From: Peribacillus faecalis
GTDB lineage: Bacteria > Bacillota > Bacilli > Bacillales > DSM-1321
Direction of reading: 5' to 3'
Length of the DNA stretch: 64,000 bases
Assembly (NCBI RefSeq): GCF_014712675.1
Contig: NZ_JACXSI010000034.1
Coordinates: 1-64,000 of the forward strand
Shown here in pieces: positions 55,486-64,000 of the stretch. The notes beneath the pieces were generated by a model. That model was not told the DNA's origin and did not search any database. It saw nothing but the letters and a program-made list of their open reading frames with translations. Each line of letters opens with the position of its first letter. The first letter of the stretch is position 1. A program made the position numbers and the translations under genes.

Positions 55486-56448
55486 TTAATGCATGATCCG
55501 TTCTTCCGAAAGTGCATCCGACACTGTTTTAATATGGAGATCTTTCCTTTTGATTTGTATAATCAGCTGTTCCAAGCTTTCAGATGTCGGTTTAGTAGGA
55601 TGCATTAATATAAATGCTCCTTTATGAATTTTACTCATTACTCGTTCTATTAAAACAGAAGATGGCGGTCTTTGCCAATCAATTGTATCGACACTCCACA
55701 TAATTGTATGCAAACCATATTCATGTGCTATTTTTACTGTCTCATCTCGAAACGCTCCACTTGGTGGGGCAAATAAAGATTCTGACTCTCCGGTAATTGC
55801 TTTTATAATTTTACTTGTCTCGCTAATTTGCTGTCGTGTTTGCTCGGCCGGCAATGAGCTCATATCAGGATGCGAATAAGAATGATTTCCGATCTCATGG
55901 CCTGCTTCATGAATCATTTTCACTAAATCAGGGTTGTTCTTCGCCCACTTTCCTTCAAGGAAAAAAGTAGCCTTCACATTATGCTCTTTTAATGTCAATA
56001 ACATTGTAGGAATATATTCATTTCCCCACGCTACATTGATTAAAAAAGAGACGACAGGCTTATCAGGGTGTGCTCTATAGATTGGAGCTGCCTCAAGCTG
56101 GGATAAATGCTTCTTTGGCGAAATTTCCTTATAAATCAATCTTTTCTCATTGAAGACGCCTTCTTTTCTCATATTCTCGTAAGAGGCTTGGATATCAACC
56201 TGCAAACCATTATAACCGGGCACCGTTTTCCATACGGAATCAATCATCGCATCTTTCGGAGCAATTTCATATTGCGCTGCCTTCTGTTTAATCTCTTCCA
56301 ATAAAAGATTCGTCTTTTTGCTGACTGTTACAGCCTGCTGCTCTTTCAATTGAGTAATGTATGTATGAACATAAGCGGATTGTACGATTAGCCATGAAAA
56401 TAATCCGATGCAAATTACACTTAAATAAAGCTTCCACTTTTGACTCAC
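55486..56448 (-). CDS. ylxY: Polysaccharide-deacetylase-like protein YlxY
   Basis: A 320-residue protein with one N-terminal membrane helix (LYLSVICIGLFSWLIVQSAYV) and an extracellular NodB-type domain. The HSYSH metal motif is present (HEIGNHSYSHPDMS). The usual TFDDG motif is replaced by SFLINVAWG, so the catalytic Asp and metal Asp are missing and deacetylase activity is doubtful. I place the start at GTG 56448 (MSQKWKLYL), because GGAGG is 9 nt upstream and overlaps the first codons of the longer frame. It lies between pnp and mlpA as in B. subtilis. Confidence 0.9.
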   Translation of the reverse strand: MSQKWKLYLSVICIGLFSWLIVQSAYVHTYITQLKEQQAVTVSKKTNLLLEEIKQKAAQYEIAPKDAMIDSVWKTVPGYNGLQVDIQASYENMRKEGVFNEKRLIYKEISPKKHLSQLEAAPIYRAHPDKPVVSFLINVAWGNEYIPTMLLTLKEHNVKATFFLEGKWAKNNPDLVKMIHEAGHEIGNHSYSHPDMSSLPAEQTRQQISETSKIIKAITGESESLFAPPSGAFRDETVKIAHEYGLHTIMWSVDTIDWQRPPSSVLIERVMSKIHKGAFILMHPTKPTSESLEQLIIQIKRKDLHIKTVSDALSEERIMH

Positions 56449-56594
56449 TTCTCTTATCCTCCTCATCTAACAGAGATGTTTCGTATAGCATTTGTCAATT
56501 TGCCGAATACAAAACATGCTTTGTACAGTTTTATGAGAAGTTTAAGTAATATAGAAGTGCTTGAACAATTTAATCATACTGAACTTTTGAACAT

Positions 56595-56632
56595 AAATAA
56601 AGCGCCGAGGCAATATTTTTGCCCGACGCTTT
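56595..56632 (-). terminator. Terminator of pnp
   Basis: AAAGCGTCGGGC pairs with GCCTCGGCGCTTT (one bulge, one G-T) and is followed by ATTTATG on the minus strand, 17 bp after pnp. Confidence 0.85.
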
Positions 56633-56648
56633 GTAACAGAACCTTAAC

Positions 56649-58763
56649 TTAGCTCATTTTCTCTGCTTCTTTTTGTTCTTTTAAAACAGCTTTGCGAGAT
56701 AAGTTTACACGGCCTTGTTTATCAATTTCAGTAACTTTTACGAGTACATCGTCTCCGATTGCCAGAACGTCTTCCACTTTGCCGACACGCTCTTCAGCAA
56801 GCTCAGAAATGTGAACTAATCCATCTTTACCTGCAAAGATTTCAACGAATGCACCGAATTTCTCGATACGTTTTACTTTACCTAAATATGTTTTACCCAC
56901 TTCTACTTCACGTACAAGATCTTCAATGATTTGTTTCGCTTTACGGTTGTTTTCTTCAACAGTAGAAGAAATGAAGATTGTGCCGTCTTGTTCGATGTCG
57001 ATCTTAACGCCTGTTTCTTCAATAATCTTGTTGATTTGTTTACCGCTTGGTCCGATAACATCACGGATTTTATCTGGATTGATTGTCATCGTCAAGATTT
57101 TCGGAGCGTATCGAGATAATTCCGTACGCGGCTCTTGGATTGTTTTCAGCATAGAGTCAAGAATATGCATTCTGCCTGCTTTTGCTTGTTGAAGAGCTTC
57201 TTCTAAAATCTCTCTTGATAATCCGTCAATTTTGATATCCATTTGCAGCGCAGTAACACCTTTAGCTGTACCGGCAACTTTAAAGTCCATGTCGCCAAGG
57301 TGATCTTCCATACCTTGAATATCTGTTAAGATTGTGTAATGCTCGTCTTTCTTTACAAGACCCATCGCAATACCTGCAACCGGCGATTTAATCGGCACAC
57401 CTGCATCCATCATCGCCAATGTGCTTGCGCAAATACTTGCTTGAGAAGTTGAACCGTTTGATTCCAATACTTCCGATACTAGACGAATTGTGTAAGGGAA
57501 ATCTTTTTCAGATGGAATCACTGGCTCTAACGCTCTTTCACCTAGTGCACCGTGACCGATTTCACGTCGTCCAGGCCCTCTCATAAATCCTGTTTCACCG
57601 ACACTATATGGAGGGAAGTTGTAATGATGCATGAAGCGTTTTGACTCTTCAACGCCTAATCCGTCAAGAATTTGCACGTCTCCTAATGCTCCAAGCGTAC
57701 AGATTGATAAAGCTTGCGTTTGACCGCGCGTAAATAAACCTGAACCATGTGTACGAGCTAAAAGACCGGTTTCAGATGACAGCGGACGAATTTCATCCGG
57801 TTTACGACCGTCTGGGCGAACTTTCTCTTCTGTAATAAGTCGGCGAACTTCGTTTTTCACAAGCTTACCTAAAATTTCTTTTACTTGTTTTAAAGTATCA
57901 TCTTCTGCTGCTTGCTCTTCGTAGTGAGCAAGAACGCGTTCCTTTACAGCTGTAATCGCTTCTTCACGCGCATGCTTTTCTTGAACTTGAACAGCTTCGT
58001 TAATTTCTGCTTCACACATTGCTGAAACTTCCGCAACAAGCTCTGCATCTAATTCATAAAGTGCGATTTCGCGATTTTCTTTACCAACCTCAGCGACAAT
58101 CTCCTCTTGGAATGCAATCAAACGTTTAATTTCTTCATGACCGAACATGATTGCTTCTAGCATCACTTCTTCCGGTACTTCATTCGCGCCTGCTTCTACC
58201 ATGTTAATTGCATCTTTAGTACCTGCAACTGTCAGGTTAATATCGCTTTTCTCCATTTGCTCAACATTCGGATTAATAACGAATTCTCCGTCGATTCTGC
58301 CGACAATAGCTCCAGCAATCGGACCTTCGAAAGGAATATCAGAAATGCATAATGCTAATGAAGAACCAAACATTGCAGCCATTTCAGAAGAACAATCTTG
58401 ATCAACACTCATTACAGTGCTTACTACTTGTACTTCATTTCGGAAACCATCAGCGAATAAAGGACGAATTGGTCTGTCAATTAAACGGCTCGCCAAAATA
58501 GCTTTTTCGCTAGGACGTCCTTCACGTTTAATGAATCCTCCCGGTATTTTACCTACTGCGTATAAACGCTCCTCGTAATTGACAGTCAGCGGAAAGAAAT
58601 CAACTGTCTTTGGATCTTTTGAAGCTACTGCTGTACTAAGAACAGCTGTGTCTCCATAGCGAATAAGTGCTGCACCGCTCGCTTGCTTTGCTAACTGTCC
58701 GATTTCTACAGTCAACTTACGACCAGCCCAATCTATGGAAAATATTTTTTTTGTTTGGTCCAT
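56649..58763 (-). CDS. pnp: Polynucleotide phosphorylase
   Basis: A 704-residue phosphorolytic 3'-5' exoribonuclease, trimeric. Two RNase PH domains (the first begins [16 protein letters not shown]; the second includes [19 protein letters not shown]) flank a helical linker. They are followed by a KH domain ([18 protein letters not shown]) and an S1 domain ([28 protein letters not shown]). GAGGGG precedes the ATG. It follows rpsO, from which it is separated by a strong terminator, and has its own upstream region of about 170 bp. Confidence 0.98.
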   Translation of the reverse strand: MDQTKKIFSIDWAGRKLTVEIGQLAKQASGAALIRYGDTAVLSTAVASKDPKTVDFFPLTVNYEERLYAVGKIPGGFIKREGRPSEKAILASRLIDRPIRPLFADGFRNEVQVVSTVMSVDQDCSSEMAAMFGSSLALCISDIPFEGPIAGAIVGRIDGEFVINPNVEQMEKSDINLTVAGTKDAINMVEAGANEVPEEVMLEAIMFGHEEIKRLIAFQEEIVAEVGKENREIALYELDAELVAEVSAMCEAEINEAVQVQEKHAREEAITAVKERVLAHYEEQAAEDDTLKQVKEILGKLVKNEVRRLITEEKVRPDGRKPDEIRPLSSETGLLARTHGSGLFTRGQTQALSICTLGALGDVQILDGLGVEESKRFMHHYNFPPYSVGETGFMRGPGRREIGHGALGERALEPVIPSEKDFPYTIRLVSEVLESNGSTSQASICASTLAMMDAGVPIKSPVAGIAMGLVKKDEHYTILTDIQGMEDHLGDMDFKVAGTAKGVTALQMDIKIDGLSREILEEALQQAKAGRMHILDSMLKTIQEPRTELSRYAPKILTMTINPDKIRDVIGPSGKQINKIIEETGVKIDIEQDGTIFISSTVEENNRKAKQIIEDLVREVEVGKTYLGKVKRIEKFGAFVEIFAGKDGLVHISELAEERVGKVEDVLAIGDDVLVKVTEIDKQGRVNLSRKAVLKEQKEAEKMS

Positions 58764-58931
58764 GTTTTATAAACCCCTCTCTACAAACTATATACGAAAA
58801 TATTCAAATAAATTTTTTCATGTATGTAAAAGCTTTTCATTTTTTTTCACTACTAATATTATTATGCACGAAAAACTTTGTCATTAACAGTATAAACTAT
58901 GCTAAATTGCCCGTAATAAACAGAAACTATA

Positions 58932-58961
58932 AGAAAAAGCGGGATAAATCCCGCTTTTTCA
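58932..58961 (-). terminator. Terminator of rpsO
   Basis: GAAAAAGCGGGA pairs perfectly with TCCCGCTTTTTC around a 4-nt loop; the T-run is part of the stem. It lies 31 bp after rpsO. Confidence 0.95.
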
Positions 58962-58991
58962 AATAGGGAACGCTCCCCATCTCTTCGTAAA

Positions 58992-59261
58992 TTATCGACG
59001 TAAACCTAGTTTGTTAATTAATTCACGGTAACGAGTAACGTCTTTATTACGTAGGTAAGTTTGTAGGTTACGACGTTTACCTACCATTTTCAATAGACCA
59101 CGACGAGAGTGGTGATCTTTTTTGTGAGTACGTAAGTGCTCGTTTAATGCATTGATTTCTGCAGTTAAAACAGCGATTTGAACTTCAGGAGATCCTGTAT
59201 CGTTCGCATGCGTTTTGTATTCTGCGATGATTTGGTTTTTTTGTTCTTGTGAAATTGCCAT
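58992..59261 (-). CDS. rpsO: 30S ribosomal protein S15
   Basis: 89 residues, the standard length. The conserved [27 protein letters not shown] and [16 protein letters not shown] regions, which contact 16S rRNA helices 20-22, are intact. It lies between ribF and pnp as in other bacilli. A structured leader (59262-59350) probably lets S15 repress its own translation. Confidence 0.98.
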   Translation of the reverse strand: MAISQEQKNQIIAEYKTHANDTGSPEVQIAVLTAEINALNEHLRTHKKDHHSRRGLLKMVGKRRNLQTYLRNKDVTRYRELINKLGLRR

Positions 59262-59350
59262 TATTAATTCACCTCATAATTTTTTTAAATCCCCTATTGC
59301 CGAGCATAGCGTCGGTGACTCGACTAGCCAAGCACAGGTTCATTTCATAC
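59262..59350 (-). promoter_or_regulatory. Probable S15 autoregulatory leader of rpsO
   Basis: The roughly 90-nt leader can form alternative stems: CCGA/TCGG closing a CGCTATGC loop, and GTCG/CGAC, in a GGCTAGTCGAGTCACCGACG context. S15 binding to structured rpsO leaders is established in several Gram-positive species. I cannot confirm the S15 site by eye. Confidence 0.5.
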
Positions 59351-59357
59351 GTTTAAT

Positions 59358-59386
59358 ATAATACCTTGTAATTCGCAAAAAAGCAA
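59358..59386 (-). promoter_or_regulatory. Promoter candidate of rpsO
   Basis: The minus strand reads TTGCTT, 17 nt, TATTAT, directly after the ribF stop; it would give a leader of about 90 nt. Confidence 0.55.
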
Positions 59387-59394
59387 GAATGTAA

Positions 59395-60336
59395 TCACAT
59401 TTCCTTAAAATACCGCTCCGCATTTTGTTTATCTTGCGTCAATTGTGCGATAATCTCATCAATACCGGAAAATTTCTTTTCGCTCCGAAGCCGCGTATGC
59501 CACTCAATCGCAATTTGTTCATCGTAAATCATTTCATCAAATTGAAGCATATGTACTTCGACTGAAGGCTTTTCCGGCCTTTCGTTTTTAAAGGTAGGTT
59601 TAAAGCCTATATTGCAAATACCGTTAAAAGTCCGGTTATGAACAGTTGCCTTTACCGCGTAAACTCCGTTAGCCGGAATCAAATAATCTTCATCCATTTC
59701 TACATTGGCAGTCGGAAAACCAAGCTGTCTTCCTCTCTTGTCTCCGTGTACAACAATTCCTTTAGTAACGTACTTACGTCCTGCCAAATCAACAAAGTCA
59801 TCCACTTTCCCCTCTGAAAGCGCCGCTCTAATCGCTGTAGAACTGACTTTTTCATCGCCGAGGGAAATTTTATCGATAATCATTTGCGAAAAAACGCCTC
59901 TGGAATGAAACGGCATCGTTTCCATTGACCCTTTACCCAGCCTTCCATAGCTGTAATCAAATCCTGCTGTAACATGCAACACGTGCAAACCGATTAAGTA
60001 TTGATCGACAAATTGCTGAGGAAGAAGTGAGGCAAAACTCTCAGAAAAATGGACGATAAAAAGATAATCGACTCCTAAATTATCGATCAAGCTTATTTTG
60101 TCTTGCAAAGGGGTAATGTACTGCACCTTTTTTTGTTTACCTAACACCGTCAGCGGATGCTCGTAAAATGTCATGACTGCAGAATTCCAACCGTTTTTTT
60201 TCGCTGTTTCAATAGCCGATTGAATTACTTGCTGATGACCTTTATGAACGCCGTCAAAAAAGCCTAAAGCAATAGACAGCGGCGGGAAATCTTCTTTTTT
60301 ATAAGTATGAGGATAATCTAGCTCGATTACTTTCAC
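59395..60336 (-). CDS. ribF: Bifunctional riboflavin kinase / FAD synthetase
   Basis: A 313-residue two-domain enzyme making FMN and FAD. The N-terminal nucleotidyl-transferase domain has GFFDGVHKGHQ (HxGH-like) near residue 26 and VSSTAIRAAL. The C-terminal riboflavin-kinase domain has GRQLGFPTANV and NGVYAV. The start is GTG at 60336, with AGGAG 7 nt upstream; the nearby ATG is out of frame. truB lies 82 nt upstream. It is the B. subtilis ribC gene. Confidence 0.96.
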   Translation of the reverse strand: MKVIELDYPHTYKKEDFPPLSIALGFFDGVHKGHQQVIQSAIETAKKNGWNSAVMTFYEHPLTVLGKQKKVQYITPLQDKISLIDNLGVDYLFIVHFSESFASLLPQQFVDQYLIGLHVLHVTAGFDYSYGRLGKGSMETMPFHSRGVFSQMIIDKISLGDEKVSSTAIRAALSEGKVDDFVDLAGRKYVTKGIVVHGDKRGRQLGFPTANVEMDEDYLIPANGVYAVKATVHNRTFNGICNIGFKPTFKNERPEKPSVEVHMLQFDEMIYDEQIAIEWHTRLRSEKKFSGIDEIIAQLTQDKQNAERYFKEM

Positions 60337-60418
60337 ATTCTTTCTCCTCTTTCCTGCTATATTATATCTATTTATATGGGCTCTTTTACATAAGCCTAAA
60401 ATTTTGCAATTTAGTGTA

Positions 60419-61336
60419 TTAGTTTAAAGATATTCTCAAAACCTTGACGGGTTTCATTATGTCAAGATTATTTTCTTTAATTTGATAAATAGCCAAAGCA
60501 GTCCCGTTAAATTCAAGAACAAACGGTTCGCCTGTTTCTATTGAGAAGTCCTCCGGTTTCTTTAACGCGACACCATTGATTACTTTCTCTGCTACTTTAT
60601 CATTAATAGCCAATTTCGGCAAATGCGACAGCCCTTCTTCTAACGGGCGCAACAGCTCGTAGCGCTCCTCAAGGTCCATTTCCTCAAGCTGCTCAAGCGT
60701 ATAGCAGTCATCCAATGTAAAGCTTGAAGATTGAATGCGTATAAGGTGTGACATATGCGCAGGATAGCCCAGTTTTTCTCCAATCATGACGGCCAATGTT
60801 CGAATATACGTTCCTTTTGAACAGTTGACACGGAATCGGAAAGAAATAGTTTCTCCGGTCCACTCCTCGCGGTCATCCAAAAGTTCAATTTCATAAATAT
60901 TCACCTCTCGGCTCGGACGTTCTACTTCTATACCGGCACGTGCATATTCATACAGTTTTTTTCCGTTTACTTTGACAGCAGAATACATTGGAGGAGTTTG
61001 TACAATTGTTCCTTGAAATGATTGCAACGTTTCTTCTATCTCTTTACGGGAAAATTTCTTTTCGCCCTCAGCTCTTGCCACTACTTCTCCGCTCGCATCT
61101 TCAGTTGTCGTCGAAAAGCCAATCGTCACTTCTCCCTCATAACTCTTGCCTGCATCTGTAATATATTCTGCTATTTTAGTCGCTCTTTCAATACAAATCG
61201 GCAATACGCCGGTCACATCCGGGTCAAGTGTACCTGTATGCCCGACTTTTTTTGTTTTATATAGTTTCCGTATTTTCCACACGCAATCATGTGATGTCAT
61301 GCCCTTTGGCTTCATTAAAGGCAAAATCCCATCCAC
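60419..61336 (-). CDS. truB: tRNA pseudouridine-55 synthase
   Basis: A 305-residue pseudouridine synthase acting on U55 in the T-loop of tRNAs. The catalytic Asp38 is in GHTGTLDPDVTGVLP; TPPMYSAVKVNGKKLYEYAR and RVNCSKGTYIRTL are also typical. The start is GTG at 61336, with AGGAG 9 nt upstream. Repeat copy G and a terminator lie between it and rbfA, so in this strain truB may be transcribed separately from infB-ylxP-rbfA. Confidence 0.97.
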   Translation of the reverse strand: MDGILPLMKPKGMTSHDCVWKIRKLYKTKKVGHTGTLDPDVTGVLPICIERATKIAEYITDAGKSYEGEVTIGFSTTTEDASGEVVARAEGEKKFSRKEIEETLQSFQGTIVQTPPMYSAVKVNGKKLYEYARAGIEVERPSREVNIYEIELLDDREEWTGETISFRFRVNCSKGTYIRTLAVMIGEKLGYPAHMSHLIRIQSSSFTLDDCYTLEQLEEMDLEERYELLRPLEEGLSHLPKLAINDKVAEKVINGVALKKPEDFSIETGEPFVLEFNGTALAIYQIKENNLDIMKPVKVLRISLN

Positions 61337-61354
61337 TCACAAACACTCCTATCC

Positions 61355-61580
61355 AGAAAAACCGTCACCGGTCCTTTTTCATTTTTGTTTTTACTCCTCG
61401 ATCCACTTCAATGGAAAAGGAGCCATGCGGCAGGACTAAGACGAACCGACCGAGAAACCCGGTTTTGGTTTCTTGGGCGGGGTGGCTTAGGACCTAGCAT
61501 GGCAGGTGTAAGGTTAGACACCCATCTCAGTTCCAAAATATATACTTTCTTAGAAAAACCGTCACCGGTCCTTTTCATTC
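61355..61580 (+). repeat. Repeat family 1, copy G
   Basis: A full copy with AGAAAAACCGTCACCGGTCC at both ends. TTCAATGGAAAAGGAGCCATGCGGCAGG, AGAAACC...GGTTTCTT and CTTAGGACCTAGCATGGC blocks are all present; GCCATGC and GCATGGC can pair around them. It lies between rbfA and truB. Confidence 0.9.
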
Positions 61581-61590
61581 ATATACTTTT

Positions 61591-61667
61591 AAAAAAAGGC
61601 CAACTCAGGCGATATACCCCTTTCTCCCTTATAGGAGAAAGGAATACGATGCATTTGAGTCGGCCTT
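61591..61667 (-). terminator. Terminator of the infB-ylxP-rbfA transcript
   Basis: AAGGCCGACTCA pairs with TGAGTTGGCCTT, with a nested CCTTTCTCC/GGAGAAAGG stem inside, and is followed by TTTTT on the minus strand, just after rbfA. Confidence 0.88.
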
Positions 61668-61673
61668 CCATTT

Positions 61674-62039
61674 TTATTCTTCTTCGTTCTTATTCTCTTC
61701 TTCTGAATGAATTTGATGAATTAATGTTTCGATTCGTTGACCATATTCTAACGATTCGTCCCATTCAAACGAAATCTCAGGTGTAATACGTAAGCGAATG
61801 CGCTTGCCGATTTCTGAGCGGATAAATCCGCTTGCTTTCGCAAGTCCGATTAATGTATTTTCCTTTTGCTCTTGGTTGCCAAGCACAGATATGTATACTG
61901 TTGCTTGCTGCAAGTCACCCGTTACCCTTACATCAGTAACTGTTACGAAACCGATTCTAGGATCTTTCAATTTGCGTCCTATGATTTCGGTTAATTCCTT
62001 CTTCATTTGCTCACCAACACGATTTGCACGAAGGCTCAT
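61674..62039 (-). CDS. rbfA: Ribosome-binding factor A
   Basis: A 121-residue KH-type protein ([20 protein letters not shown]) needed for 16S 5'-end maturation and 30S assembly, especially in the cold. The [29 protein letters not shown] core is typical. GAGGTGAT precedes the ATG. It has a short Glu-rich tail. It follows ylxP after 18 nt. Confidence 0.97.
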   Translation of the reverse strand: MSLRANRVGEQMKKELTEIIGRKLKDPRIGFVTVTDVRVTGDLQQATVYISVLGNQEQKENTLIGLAKASGFIRSEIGKRIRLRITPEISFEWDESLEYGQRIETLIHQIHSEEENKNEEE

Positions 62040-62057
62040 ACTATCACCTCGTTGTCA

Positions 62058-62336
62058 TTAAAGCCATTGATAATCCGTAATCGTTCGTTCAATTTCCGGG
62101 AATGAATCAACCAGCTTCAATGCCTTTTGAATTTCTTTTTCTGAAGCGGCTTGCGAGGAAGATACCGTGACGACGGCAAGCTTTGTGCGCTGCCATAAGT
62201 CTTGGTATCCAACCTCCGCCACTGATACATTGCATTTGTTTGAAAGTCTTGTTAGTATTCGCTGCAATACGGCCCTTTTCTCTTTAAGAGAGTGGGCTTC
62301 ATATATAATCGCTTCGAATTCTACATAACCGATCAT
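62058..62336 (-). CDS. ylxP: YlxP, DUF503 family protein
   Basis: A 92-residue protein of the DUF503 family ([28 protein letters not shown]), always found between infB and rbfA in bacilli. Its function is not well established; the context suggests a link to ribosome maturation. Its start overlaps the infB stop by 4 nt (ATGA). Confidence 0.94.
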   Translation of the reverse strand: MIGYVEFEAIIYEAHSLKEKRAVLQRILTRLSNKCNVSVAEVGYQDLWQRTKLAVVTVSSSQAASEKEIQKALKLVDSFPEIERTITDYQWL

Positions 62337-64000
62337 TTACGTTCGATTTCTTCCATCACATATGCTTCGATGATGTCTCCCTCTTTCAGGTCATTATAGT
62401 TTTTGATTGTAATACCACATTCATAACCTGCAGATACTTCCTTAGCATCATCTTTAAAGCGTTTAAGCGCATCGATTTCACCTTCAAAGATTACAATACC
62501 TTGACGGATTAAGCGAATGCTGCTGTCGCGAGTAATTTTACCTTCAGTTACGTAAGAACCAGCGATTGTACCAACTTTTGATACTTTGAATGTTGTACGC
62601 ACTTCCGCTTGTCCGATTACTTTTTCTTCGTATTCAGGATCAAGCATACCTTTCATTGCTGATTCAATTTCTTCCATAACTTTATAAATAATGCTGTATA
62701 AGCGAACATCTACTTTCGCAGATTCTGCTGCACGTTTAGCGTTAACATCCGGACGTACGTTAAAACCGATTACAATTGCACTAGATGCATCAGCAAGCAT
62801 AATGTCATACTCATTGATTGCCCCTACGCCACTGTGGATGATTTTAACTTTAATGCCTTCAACCTCAATCTTTTGAAGTGATGCAGATAAAGCTTCTACA
62901 GAGCCTTGAACATCACCTTTAACAATCAAGTTGATTTCTTTCATTTCACCTTGTTTCATTTGTTCGAATAAGTTGTCTAGAGTCACGACAGCTTTTTCAT
63001 TACGTTGAGATTGAACTTGTTGTTGAGAGCGTGCTTCCCCAACTTGACGAGCTGTTTTCTCATCTTTGAAGACAACGAATAAGTCGCCTGCTTGAGGCAC
63101 TTCATTTAAACCAGTGATTTCAACTGGAGTTGAAGGACCTGCATCTTTAACACGGCGTCCCATATCATTTACCATTGCTCGAACACGACCAAAAGTAGTA
63201 CCGACAACAATCGGATCCCCAACTTTTAGCGTACCGTTTTGAACAAGTAATGTTGCAACAGCTCCACGACCTTTATCAAGTTGCGCTTCGATTACTGTAC
63301 CTGTAGCTAATTTATTTGGATTTGCTTTATATTCTTCCACTTCACTTACAAGAAGAATCATTTCTAGCAATTCATCGATACCTTCGCCTTTTTTAGCAGA
63401 CATCGGTACGAAAATTGTATCTCCGCCCCATGCTTCAGGAACAAGGTTGTGCTCTGTTAATTCTTGCATAACACGGTCAGGATTTGCCGCTTCTTTATCC
63501 ATTTTGTTTACTGCGATGATAATTGGCACTTCAGCCGCTTTCGCATGGTTGATTGCTTCAACTGTTTGCGGCATAACACCGTCATCAGCCGCTACTACGA
63601 TAATCGCAATATCAGTAACTTTCGCTCCACGCGCACGCATCGTTGTGAACGCAGCGTGACCTGGAGTGTCAAGGAAAGTAATTTTCTTATCATTAACTTC
63701 AACTTGGTATGCGCCGATATGCTGTGTAATACCACCTGCTTCTCCTTCCGTTACTTTTGTGTTACGGATAGAGTCAAGCAATGTTGTTTTACCATGGTCA
63801 ACGTGACCCATGATTGTAACTACAGCCGGACGCTCTACTGTGTTTTCAGTTGCTTCTTCTTCACTTGCGATGTAAGCATCAAGGTCTGTTAAGTCAACTT
63901 TGATTTCTTCTTCAACTTCTACACCGTACTCGCTGCAAATCAATTCAATTGCATCTTTGTCAAGGCTTTGGTTAATTGTAGCCATTACGCCTAACAAGAA
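62333..64000 (-). CDS. infB: Translation initiation factor IF-2, 3' part (5' end outside window)
   Basis: The C-terminal 556 codons of IF-2; the frame stays open to the window edge, so the N-terminal part lies beyond 64000. It shows the end of the conserved pre-G region ([27 protein letters not shown]), the G domain ([25 protein letters not shown]), domains II and III, and the C-terminal fMet-tRNA-binding domain ending near the stop. IF-2 brings initiator tRNA to the 30S subunit. ylxP is translationally coupled downstream. Confidence 0.97.
   Translation of the reverse strand, partial: FLLGVMATINQSLDKDAIELICSEYGVEVEEEIKVDLTDLDAYIASEEEATENTVERPAVVTIMGHVDHGKTTLLDSIRNTKVTEGEAGGITQHIGAYQVEVNDKKITFLDTPGHAAFTTMRARGAKVTDIAIIVVAADDGVMPQTVEAINHAKAAEVPIIIAVNKMDKEAANPDRVMQELTEHNLVPEAWGGDTIFVPMSAKKGEGIDELLEMILLVSEVEEYKANPNKLATGTVIEAQLDKGRGAVATLLVQNGTLKVGDPIVVGTTFGRVRAMVNDMGRRVKDAGPSTPVEITGLNEVPQAGDLFVVFKDEKTARQVGEARSQQQVQSQRNEKAVVTLDNLFEQMKQGEMKEINLIVKGDVQGSVEALSASLQKIEVEGIKVKIIHSGVGAINEYDIMLADASSAIVIGFNVRPDVNAKRAAESAKVDVRLYSIIYKVMEEIESAMKGMLDPEYEEKVIGQAEVRTTFKVSKVGTIAGSYVTEGKITRDSSIRLIRQGIVIFEGEIDALKRFKDDAKEVSAGYECGITIKNYNDLKEGDIIEAYVMEEIERK

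Noticed and set aside
61385-61786. Plus-strand open frame of 133 codons across repeat copy G and the rbfA terminator
   Set aside because: It runs through a repeat, a terminator and the antisense of rbfA. Similar translated fragments (GRTK.., GPSMAG.RLD) appear in other repeat copies, so it is repeat-derived.
1-64000. CRISPR array, prophage, insertion sequence, rRNA or tRNA
   Set aside because: No regularly spaced repeats with unique spacers, no transposase, integrase or phage genes, and no rRNA or tRNA sequence were seen. The repeat families lack coding capacity.

Overview
This window is chromosomal DNA from a low-GC, endospore-forming Firmicute of the Bacillaceae/Planococcaceae type. Nearly every gene is a close relative of a Bacillus subtilis gene, and the order largely follows the B. 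subtilis segment from infB-ylxP-rbfA-truB-ribF-rpsO-pnp through spoVF-asd-dapG-dapA, spoIIIE, recA-rny-ymdB-spoVS, miaB-ricA-cotE-mutS-mutL, miaA-hfq, spoVK and glnRA. The sporulation genes (cotE, dpaA/dpaB, spoVS, spoVK, spoIIIE and a gerA-type operon) show that the organism makes spores. I cannot name the species.

Layout, left to right. 1-6 kb (minus strand): nitrogen control (glnR-glnA with a GlnR box), ynbB, spoVK, hfq, miaA. 6.1-9.9 kb (plus strand): a three-gene germinant-receptor operon with a forespore-type promoter. 9.9-18 kb (minus): mutL/mutS, cotE, ricA, miaB. 18.1-18.5 kb (plus): an Asn/Ser/Cys-rich low-complexity protein, probably of the spore surface. 18.8-35 kb (minus): korAB, an M19 dipeptidase, spoVS, ymdB, rny, recA, cinA, pgsA, rodZ, ymfK, ymfI and the peptidase-like pair ymfH/ymfF. 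35-42.4 kb: a nucleoside-type ABC transporter with two tandem BMP lipoproteins and a GntR regulator. 42.7-54 kb: spoIIIE, ylzJ, tepA, rnjB, the aspartate/lysine/dipicolinate genes dapA, dapG, asd, dpaB and dpaA, then ymxH. 54-64 kb: mlpA, ylxY, pnp, rpsO, ribF, truB, rbfA, ylxP and the 3' part of infB.

Functional links. asd, dapG and dapA make dihydrodipicolinate, which DpaA/DpaB oxidise to dipicolinate for the spore core; SpoVV or another exporter is not in the window. pnp, rny, rnjB and hfq are RNA-decay and RNA-binding genes. infB, rbfA, truB, rpsO, miaA and miaB serve translation. mutS/mutL and recA serve DNA repair, with a LexA-type box upstream of recA.

The least ordinary content is intergenic. 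A family of structured repeats of about 160-230 bp, bounded by an AGAAAAACCGTYACCGGT-like sequence, occurs at seven operon boundaries. A second repeat family is combined with it in two places. There is one copy of a GC-richer Bacillus-type repeat and a 65-bp perfect inverted repeat before pgsA. Many genes use TTG or GTG starts. I found no CRISPR array, prophage, transposase, rRNA or tRNA, and no clear new multi-gene system.
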